Both the position numbers and the translations under genes were made by a program. The notes under the pieces were generated by a model, which saw nothing but the letters and a program-made list of their open reading frames with translations, made no database searches and had not been told where the DNA came from. 64,000 bases of DNA from Treponema sp. (lineage in GTDB: Bacteria > Spirochaetota > Spirochaetia > Treponematales > Treponemataceae), in NCBI GenBank assembly GCA_017553635.1, contig JAFZKN010000021.1, positions 186,001-250,000 of the forward strand. The letters run 5' to 3'. Below are positions 57,986 through 64,000 of this stretch, one piece after another. Positions within the stretch are counted from its first letter, which is position 1. Each line of letters starts with the position of its first letter.

Positions 57986-59182
57986 ATGAATATTAAAGAA
58001 AGAGCATTAGAAATAAAAGAAGTTCTCCAGGAAAAATACATTCACATTTTGTTTAAAAAGAGAATGTTTAAAGACAAAAGTCTTTTGAGGTATGTTTTAA
58101 AAGAACTTATGATTTATTTTCTTTTAATGTTCGTCGTTTTCTTTTTTATTTTCTTTGTAAATCAGATTCTCGTAATGATGCTTAATCTTCTTGGGAAAAA
58201 TCTGCCTCTTGGTGATGTTATTCTTCTTATGTTTTATTCTATACCTTCAATTATTTCGCAGACTGCACCTTTTTCTCTTTTGACTGGATTTTTAATGTGT
58301 CTTGGCAGGATGAACTCTGATAATGAAATTTTAATTTTGAGGGCCTCTGGACAGAATCCCAGATTGATAATTCTTGTTCCTGTTCTAGCAATCGGGCTTA
58401 TTGTTTCCGTTTTTTCTTTTTTTGTAAATGACTATCTTTTACCTGTAGGACTCATTAAATACAAGGAACAGTATCTTATAAGCATTTCGCGGAATCCTTT
58501 TATTGAGATTGAACCGAATTCAGTAAAAAAGCTTAATGAAAATACAATCATCACAGGTGATGTTAAAAACTCAGAAATTTCAGATATTGTTTTTATTGAT
58601 CGTGATGAAAATCATAATCCAAGAATTATTTTCGGTGGAAAATCAAAAGCAGATACTTCAAATGAGAATGGTGTAAGCATGCAGCTTTCTATTTCTGATG
58701 CTTCTGTTATTACTCTGGATGCAAAGGATAAGAAAAAATTCAGTTTGATAACTTCCGATATGATGAAACTTAATATTTTTGAATCTTCATTTATTTCCGG
58801 AAATAACGAAATTCAGCCTAATGAAATGACTTCTTATGATGTTTTAAAAGAGATTAAAAGGATAAAAAAGAATCCAAATCATACAAGGGAAGAACTTAAT
58901 CAATGGGTTATTGAATTTAATAAAAAATATGCTCTTTCTTTTGGCGCGCTTTTTTTTGCATTTCTTGCACTTCCGCTTGCGCTGCTTTTCTGTAAGTATA
59001 ATGGAATTGCTGTAGGATTGACGCTTGGTTTTATTATTTCCGCTCTTTACTGGTCTTTAATCTGGATATTTATGCTTGCCGGTTATAGAAACGGTTTTAA
59101 TGGTTTTTTTGCAATGTGGATGCCGAATATTCTTGTCGGAATAGCGGGCCTGTTCTTTTACATCCGTATGATGAGGCAATAG
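57986..59182 (+). CDS. LptF/LptG (YjgP/YjgQ) family permease, first copy
   Basis: The 398-residue protein has the LptF/G layout: an N-terminal membrane helix pair (about 38-70 and 80-105), a periplasmic beta domain (about 150-290; LNENTIITGDVKNSEISDIVFIDRD), and C-terminal helices (about 310-395; YALSFGALFFAFLALPLALLF). Two such permeases with LptB export lipopolysaccharide-type lipids. Many treponemes lack classical LPS, so the cargo may be another lipid. No ribosome site precedes the ATG; a later start at the MFKDKSLLRY methionine is possible. Confidence 0.88.
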   Translation: MNIKERALEIKEVLQEKYIHILFKKRMFKDKSLLRYVLKELMIYFLLMFVVFFFIFFVNQILVMMLNLLGKNLPLGDVILLMFYSIPSIISQTAPFSLLTGFLMCLGRMNSDNEILILRASGQNPRLIILVPVLAIGLIVSVFSFFVNDYLLPVGLIKYKEQYLISISRNPFIEIEPNSVKKLNENTIITGDVKNSEISDIVFIDRDENHNPRIIFGGKSKADTSNENGVSMQLSISDASVITLDAKDKKKFSLITSDMMKLNIFESSFISGNNEIQPNEMTSYDVLKEIKRIKKNPNHTREELNQWVIEFNKKYALSFGALFFAFLALPLALLFCKYNGIAVGLTLGFIISALYWSLIWIFMLAGYRNGFNGFFAMWMPNILVGIAGLFFYIRMMRQ

Positions 59183-59184
59183 AA

Positions 59185-60264
59185 ATGAAGCTTGTATGGT
59201 ATATTTTAAAACAGATTTTGCCGCTTTTATTCATCATTCTTTTTATGTTTATTTTCGGTTTTGAAATTGCAGATCTTTTTATGAATATCTGGAAATATAT
59301 TTTTAATAATGTTCCGGTTGTTACTGTTTTAAATATACTTGCTTTATATATTCCAAAAACAGTAACGTATGCTTTGCCGCTTGCACTTCTTTTTGCAAAC
59401 TGTTATATGCTTGGAAATCTTGAGTCACGGAATGAGCTTGTTGCATTTTTTGCTTCCGGTGTTTCTTATGTAAGGTTAGTAATGCCTCTTATAGTTTTTG
59501 CTTTTATTCTTGCGCAATTATTTATTCTGTTTGATGATAAGGTTGTTGTACAGACTTATAAAAAGTATAATGAATTGAAAAATACATCTTTACATATTAA
59601 TCAAAAGGAAACTAACAGTAATATTACAATCAGAAGTGAAGATGGAAAAATTATTTATAAGGCAGATCTTTATGATGCACGGGAGAAAAAACTCCATGGT
59701 CTTATGGTTATTATAAGGGATGAGGAAGCAAAGTTTTCCTCAATTGTAAAATGTAATTATGCAGTATGGAATGAGGATACGGACAAATGGGCTTTGTCTT
59801 CTCCGGTTGTTTATAAAATCAATGAGAATAACGATCTTGAAAATGTTAACATAACTTCTGAGATTTCAGATCTTTTAGTTGAATCACCGGATACATTTAA
59901 AAATAATGAAGTAGATGTTGAAACGGTCTCAATAAAAGAAGCAAAAGAATATTTAAGATATCTCCAGAGAACAGGTCTTCCCGGAGGAAAAGCTTATTCT
60001 GTTTACTACAAAAAGTTTTCTTTTCCTTATGTAATGCTTATTGTAACTTTTCTTGCAATCGGTTTGACTGGAAGAACAAGGAAAAATGCTTTAATCATCA
60101 GTTTTCTTTTTTCACTTATAGCATCTGTTATGTTTTATGTTTTGCAGATGGTTACGATGCTTCTTGCTGAAAATGGTTATATTGCTCCGGCTGCCGGTGC
60201 ATGGCTGCCTGTTATTATATTTATGATATTAAGTTTTGTTCTTCTTAAAAATTCAAAAACGTAA
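59185..60264 (+). CDS. LptF/LptG (YjgP/YjgQ) family permease, second copy
   Basis: The 359-residue protein starts at 59185 (MKLVWYILKQILPLLFIILFMFIFGFEIADLF), two bases after the previous stop; an in-frame ATG at 59116 would only add a stretch overlapping the previous gene. The layout is as in the first copy: helices at about 8-35, 52-80 and 95-125, a periplasmic domain at about 135-260, and helices at 270-355 (FPYVMLIVTFLAIGLTGRTRKNALIISFLFSLIASVMFY). The pair would form the transmembrane part of an ABC exporter with an LptB encoded elsewhere. Confidence 0.88.
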   Translation: MKLVWYILKQILPLLFIILFMFIFGFEIADLFMNIWKYIFNNVPVVTVLNILALYIPKTVTYALPLALLFANCYMLGNLESRNELVAFFASGVSYVRLVMPLIVFAFILAQLFILFDDKVVVQTYKKYNELKNTSLHINQKETNSNITIRSEDGKIIYKADLYDAREKKLHGLMVIIRDEEAKFSSIVKCNYAVWNEDTDKWALSSPVVYKINENNDLENVNITSEISDLLVESPDTFKNNEVDVETVSIKEAKEYLRYLQRTGLPGGKAYSVYYKKFSFPYVMLIVTFLAIGLTGRTRKNALIISFLFSLIASVMFYVLQMVTMLLAENGYIAPAAGAWLPVIIFMILSFVLLKNSKT

Positions 60265-60280
60265 AAAATAAGGAACATGT

Positions 60281-61417
60281 ATGGAAAATATATTCAAGAT
60301 AACTCATAAGAATAAAAATTCAAAGGCAAGAACTGGCGTTTTAACATTGCCGCATGGAACCGTGCAGACTCCGGTATTTATGCCGGTTGGAACAAATGCA
60401 ACTGTAAAGGCAATTACCAATGATGATCTTAATGAAATAGGTTTTGAGATTATTCTTGCAAATACGTATCATCTATATCTTAGGCCTGGTGCAGATTTAA
60501 TCCAGGAAGCAGGCGGGCTTCATGGATTTTCAAAATGGAATAAAAATTTTTTAACCGATTCCGGAGGATTTCAGGTTTTTTCACTTTCTAAGCTCAGAAA
60601 GATTACTGATGAGGGCGCAAAATTCCAGAGTAATATTGATGGAAGCTATCATATGTTTACACCGGAAAATGTTGTTGATACTCAGGTTAAATTTAACTCG
60701 GATATACAGATGCAGCTTGATGTATGCTCTGGCTGGGGTGTTTCCAGAAAAGAGGCTGAAGAAGCTTTAAGGATAACTTCTGACTGGCTTTTGAGGGCAA
60801 AAAAAAGATGGGAAGAGTGCCGTGAAAATGGTTATAAGGGAATTCTTTTTCCGATTGTGCAGGGAAACTTTTTTGAGGATTTGAGAAAGAAAAGTGCAGA
60901 GTTTGTTTCATCGCTGGATATGGGCGGAATTGCAATAGGAGGCCTTTCTGTAGGAGAACCTAAAGAAGAATTCTCTAAATTCCTGTCCTATACAACTGAC
61001 TTCCTTCCGGAAGATAAGCCTAAATACGTAATGGGAATTGGAACACCCGACTATATTCTTGATGCAATTTCTAACGGAATTGACATGTTTGACTGTGTTT
61101 TACCTACACGAAATGCAAGAAACGGATCTTACTTTACACGGGATGGAATGCTTTCCATTAAACAGGAGCGTTTTTTGCATGATGACGGCCCTGTAGATCC
61201 TGAATGTAACTGCAAAGTGTGCAGGACATATTCACGTTCATATTTAAGGCATTTATTTAAATCTTCTGAAATTTTAAGCAGTATTCTTGCAACTTTTCAC
61301 AATTTATATTTTTTAAATAATATGGTAAAAGAAGCCAGAGAAGCTATTAATAATGACAGATTTGACGAATATAAAGAGGTATTTCTGTCGAGATTTAAAG
61401 CAGGAGCAATAAAATGA
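60281..61417 (+). CDS. tgt: Queuine tRNA-guanine transglycosylase (TGT)
   Basis: The 378-residue enzyme exchanges G34 of tRNAs with GUN anticodons for preQ1. Motifs: ANTYHLYLRPGADLI, the active-site FLTDSGGFQVFSLS, LDVCSGWG (catalytic Asp region), GGLSVGEPKEEF, FDCVLPTRNARNG and the zinc site CNCKVCRTYSRSYLRHLF. With queA at 14 kb this gives the cell two late steps of queuosine modification. AAGGA precedes the ATG. Its stop overlaps the start of the HEAT-repeat gene (ATGA). Confidence 0.97.
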   Translation: MENIFKITHKNKNSKARTGVLTLPHGTVQTPVFMPVGTNATVKAITNDDLNEIGFEIILANTYHLYLRPGADLIQEAGGLHGFSKWNKNFLTDSGGFQVFSLSKLRKITDEGAKFQSNIDGSYHMFTPENVVDTQVKFNSDIQMQLDVCSGWGVSRKEAEEALRITSDWLLRAKKRWEECRENGYKGILFPIVQGNFFEDLRKKSAEFVSSLDMGGIAIGGLSVGEPKEEFSKFLSYTTDFLPEDKPKYVMGIGTPDYILDAISNGIDMFDCVLPTRNARNGSYFTRDGMLSIKQERFLHDDGPVDPECNCKVCRTYSRSYLRHLFKSSEILSSILATFHNLYFLNNMVKEAREAINNDRFDEYKEVFLSRFKAGAIK

Positions 61418-62790
61418 AAAAAATATTTTCCGTACTTGTTTTTTTAAGCCTTTCTCTTTGTTTTGCACAGGACAAAAAAGCACCGTTAAAACCGGATCCT
61501 GAGAGAGTAGAAAAAGCCGCCCTCAAGGATGAAGGTAAGAATGCTGTAGAGGAAAAAATTGATACGATACGTTATGGAATTGAATCTGAAATAGTAAATC
61601 TTATCAAATCTCTTATTGATAATGATGACCCTCGTTTTTCTGATGAACTTTATGGACTTTTCTATCAGACAAAAAGTGTAGCAGTCCGTGAAAAGATAAT
61701 TGAATATTTTACAAAAGAAAAGGATCCATGTATCGAAGATTATGCTGTAGAAATTCTTTCTGATCCGTATGATACTAAAAATTCGACTGTAGATCTGCTT
61801 TTTAAATATATTTCAACTGTAAAAACAAAAGAGGCTGTTCCACATGTTTTAAAACTTCTTGAGTCTGAAGATGAAACTTATTTTTCAAATGCTCTTTCTG
61901 CACTCGGTGAAATAGGTGGAAATGAAGAAGCTTCTTACCTCATTGAATATCTTGACAGAGATGACCTTAGTGTTCCTCAGAGACAGAGCCTTATGAAGGT
62001 TCTTGGAAAATTAAAGGCAGAAGAAACTTATGACAGGCTTGCTGAAATTGCACAGGATGAAGAAGAAAATTCATTTGTAAGAATGTATGCAGCTCAGGCA
62101 ATCGGTGAAATGAAAAAGACTGAAGCTCTTCCGATTCTTGTAAAACTTTTTGAGACTTCTGATCCTAACTTTAGGGTTTGCGTAATAAAAGGCGTTTCAA
62201 ATTATTCAAGTAAAGAAGCTGTTGATGTAATTATCCAGGGAATTAAAGACGGACACTGGAAGGTTAGACAGGAAGCACTTGAATGTGCACAGAAAATGAA
62301 TCTTGAGGAAGCTGTTCCGTATATAATTTACAGAGCAAAAAAAGATCCGGAAAAGGTAATTAAAGAAAAGGCGTATGAGGTTCTTTCAAAACTTAATACA
62401 TCTGAGAGCGTAAAATTTCTTATTGAACAGATTACAGATAAAAAAGTTGACGATGGAGCAAAAGGGAGAGCGTGTGAGGCACTTCTTAAAAATACAACTG
62501 CTGGCAGGACTGAAATTGCTCAGCTTGCTGAAGAAGTTGCAGCAAATGACAGCCGAAAGCAGTTAAGATATACTGTTGGAAAACACATGTCAAAATATCC
62601 TGATCCGAAATTTGGAAAAGCCTCTTACGAATATATGTGTTCTAAGGATGCAATGACATGTGCAATAGGAATTGATATGTATGCTTCTGGAAGATATTCA
62701 GAATCTAAAGCAAAGATTTCTGAAATTGCAGAGAATCCTAAGGCTGGTGCAAACCAGAAAAAGGCGAGAAAAGTTCTTCAGCTTGATTAG
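61414..62790 (+). CDS. Secreted HEAT-repeat protein
   Basis: The 458-residue product has a signal peptide (MKKIFSVLVFLSLSLCFAQ) and about ten HEAT-type helical repeats (about 65-450), for example EAVPHVLKLLESEDETYFSNALSALGEIGG, EALPILVKLFETSDPNFRVCVIKGVSNYSS and EAVDVIIQGIKDGHWKVRQEALECAQKM. These resemble PBS-lyase HEAT repeats and would form a curved periplasmic scaffold. It is translationally coupled to tgt, though no functional link is known. Followed 11 bases later by the ASCH gene. Confidence 0.85.
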   Translation: MKKIFSVLVFLSLSLCFAQDKKAPLKPDPERVEKAALKDEGKNAVEEKIDTIRYGIESEIVNLIKSLIDNDDPRFSDELYGLFYQTKSVAVREKIIEYFTKEKDPCIEDYAVEILSDPYDTKNSTVDLLFKYISTVKTKEAVPHVLKLLESEDETYFSNALSALGEIGGNEEASYLIEYLDRDDLSVPQRQSLMKVLGKLKAEETYDRLAEIAQDEEENSFVRMYAAQAIGEMKKTEALPILVKLFETSDPNFRVCVIKGVSNYSSKEAVDVIIQGIKDGHWKVRQEALECAQKMNLEEAVPYIIYRAKKDPEKVIKEKAYEVLSKLNTSESVKFLIEQITDKKVDDGAKGRACEALLKNTTAGRTEIAQLAEEVAANDSRKQLRYTVGKHMSKYPDPKFGKASYEYMCSKDAMTCAIGIDMYASGRYSESKAKISEIAENPKAGANQKKARKVLQLD

Positions 62791-62801
62791 GAGATGCTTT
62801 A

Positions 62802-63251
62802 ATGACAACTGATGAATACTGGCAGAAATTTCTTAAAGAAAAAAATAAAAAGCCGGATTTAAAATATAACGGTGAATTTCAGTTTGGAATGGGTGACGAT
62901 GAAGACAGTGGGCTTTTAGGCCTCGTTATTTCAGGACGTAAAACTGCGGTTACTTCTTCACTTTATTCTTTTGATATCGATATGGAACGTGTTCCCAAAA
63001 AAGGTGATTATTATATTATTACAGATAACAGCGGAAATCCTGTATGCATAATTCACGAAATCAATGTTCAAGTTACTGCATTTAAAGATGTGACATGGGA
63101 ATATGCTCAAAAAGAAGGAGAAGACGAAAATATAAGCCAGTGGCGTAACAGTCATATAGATTTCTTTATGGATGAAGGCGATATCATGGGTTATGAATTT
63201 TCAGAAGATATGCCTGTTGTTCTTGAAGAGTTTGAAGTCGTATACCGTTAG
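62802..63251 (+). CDS. ASCH-domain protein
   Basis: The 149-residue product has the ASCH fold pattern: FQFGMGDDEDSGLLGLVISGRKTAVTSSLYSFD (substrate-pocket GxKTAT-like motif), VPKKGDYYIITDNSGNPVCIIHEINVQVTAFKDVTWEYAQKEGE, and the terminal MPVVLEEFEVVYR strand. ASCH proteins resemble RNA-binding PUA domains; some are nucleoside amidohydrolases (YqfB, N4-acetylcytidine). GGAG precedes the ATG. It is the last gene of the plus-strand run from tgt. Confidence 0.9.
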   Translation: MTTDEYWQKFLKEKNKKPDLKYNGEFQFGMGDDEDSGLLGLVISGRKTAVTSSLYSFDIDMERVPKKGDYYIITDNSGNPVCIIHEINVQVTAFKDVTWEYAQKEGEDENISQWRNSHIDFFMDEGDIMGYEFSEDMPVVLEEFEVVYR

Positions 63252-63294
63252 TTGCAATGTTTGCTTTTACCGGTTCTTGTGCAGTATATTTAAT

Positions 63295-64000
63295 TTAGTT
63301 TTCGTAGAAACTGTTTATCTTTCTGTAAACTGAGTTAATTTTTTCTTTCTGTTCATCCGTAAATCTGTCATCTGCCTGATCGATTAGTGTTTCAAGAGTT
63401 GAAAGGCTTTCTGAAATTGCAGTTGAGAAACCTCTCGAAACCTTAAACCAGTAGTTTCCATTATTATCAGTAAATATGCAGATAAAGCCCATTTCACGGC
63501 TTTTACTTTTTGCAACAGCAACATTAAGAATAAAATCCGTGGCATCTACAAGTTTTTGAATATCTTTTTCATTTGAAATATTGATATTAAGCTTTCTGTC
63601 AAATTTCTTTTCTTCAACAGGAATCAGATTAAGATTTGCTGCAATTTTAAAGATAAGCTCAAGTTTGTCGCCTGAAAGAAGTTCATAGCCGTCTTTAAGA
63701 AGAACTTTTCCGCGTAAACCTGATATTCTTGAATAGAGTTTATTATCTTTTGAAATGTCGTTTTCTTTTGCACATACGAGAAGTTCACCGAGAGGAAGAA
63801 ATACAGTCTGTTTTCCCTTGATTTTTTTTGTCTTAAAGATAAATGAACCGATTGTAAGACCTTCTTTTTCTTCTCCTTTTTTATGCAGTTTTTCATTTTT
63901 AAGCTTTTCTTTCTGAGGTTTGTCACCTTTTGCCTTTTTAAGTGAATTTAGATTTGATTCCAGCTGTGGATCAATTTTATAAAGCTGGTTTTTCGTAAGA
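63295..64000 (-). CDS. Unrecognised protein (partial, N-terminus off the right edge)
   Basis: The minus-strand frame is open from the right edge to a stop at 63295-63297, giving the C-terminal 234 residues. It contains a Lys-rich charged segment near the edge, then a beta/alpha region (LTIGSFIFKTKKIKGKQTVFLPLGELLVC, LIFKIAANLNLIPVEEKKFDRKLNINISNEKDIQKLVDATDF) and a helical end (STAISESLSTLETLIDQADDRF). No family is recognised. An internal ATG at 63492 is not a convincing start because the frame continues upstream with the same composition. Confidence 0.75.
   Translation of the reverse strand, partial: LTKNQLYKIDPQLESNLNSLKKAKGDKPQKEKLKNEKLHKKGEEKEGLTIGSFIFKTKKIKGKQTVFLPLGELLVCAKENDISKDNKLYSRISGLRGKVLLKDGYELLSGDKLELIFKIAANLNLIPVEEKKFDRKLNINISNEKDIQKLVDATDFILNVAVAKSKSREMGFICIFTDNNGNYWFKVSRGFSTAISESLSTLETLIDQADDRFTDEQKEKINSVYRKINSFYEN

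Noticed and set aside
1..64000. CRISPR arrays, insertion sequences, prophage or toxin-antitoxin pairs.
   Set aside because: No regularly spaced repeats, transposases, integrases or typical paired small genes were seen on either strand.

Overview
The window is AT-rich spirochaete chromosome, almost certainly from a Treponema-type bacterium. The main reasons are a flagellar filament sheath protein FlaA gene, a protein resembling the spirochaete-restricted 'spiro-SPASM' type, many tetratricopeptide (TPR) envelope proteins, a bactofilin, and typical spirochaete gene neighbours. The species is not determined. Two genes run off the edges: leuC on the left and an unrecognised protein on the right. 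There are no insertion sequences, phage genes or CRISPR arrays, and no stretch longer than 300 bases lacks a gene or RNA.

Layout. 1-6.4 kb, mostly minus strand: leuC, a small HMA-fold protein, rlmN, two TPR-type proteins, rsmD and an ankyrin protein with a very acidic linker. 6.4-15.1 kb: yebC and ruvC, an FGE-sulfatase-domain lipoprotein-like protein, a COG0523 GTPase operon preceded by a perfect Zur-like palindrome, ruvA, ruvB and queA. 15.2-21.3 kb, minus strand: a three-gene molybdenum hydroxylase-like set with degenerate motifs, then a DegT-family aminotransferase and a nucleotide-sugar dehydratase. 21.4-24.9 kb: two envelope proteins (one SPOR-domain), tmRNA and a DUF368 lipid-carrier translocase. 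24.9-30.6 kb, minus strand: an RsbU/RsbV/RsbW-like partner-switching module, a ParB-fold protein, a phosphoesterase and a TPR protein with an Mrr-like tail. 30.7-37.1 kb: two TPR proteins facing mutL-xseB-xseA. 37.2-46.5 kb, plus strand: spiro-SPASM, a glycosyltransferase-like protein, an SpsF-PseG-methyltransferase fusion, an ATP-grasp enzyme, a cell-wall amidase, a GerMN protein and flaA. 46.5-64 kb: RelA/SpoT-TPR fusion, tRNA-Glu, dinG-type helicase, plsC, ribosomal proteins S20, L31 and S15, an HU protein, bactofilin, rho, pnp, dut, two LptF/LptG permeases, tgt, a HEAT-repeat protein and an ASCH protein.

How the genes work together. Several sets stand out: Holliday-junction processing and repair (ruvA, ruvB, ruvC, mutL, xseAB, dut), queuosine in tRNA (queA, tgt), rRNA methylation (rlmN, rsmD), and RNA turnover and termination (rho, pnp). 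The 37-46 kb plus-strand run combines sugar activation and transfer with a cell-wall amidase and FlaA. It fits glycosylation of surface or flagellar proteins, but that is inference.

Most notable observations. (1) At least ten genes have a -10 hexamer ending 6-7 bases before the start codon and no Shine-Dalgarno sequence, which suggests widespread leaderless mRNA. (2) The pnp leader can form a 28-pair uninterrupted RNA duplex, like an RNase III-controlled leader. (3) The spiro-SPASM protein has lost all radical-SAM cysteines but keeps its SPASM cysteines. (4) Three sugar and methyl-transfer enzymes are fused in one 822-residue protein. (5) A putative zinc-responsive operon pairs a metallochaperone GTPase with a His/Cys-rich mini membrane protein.
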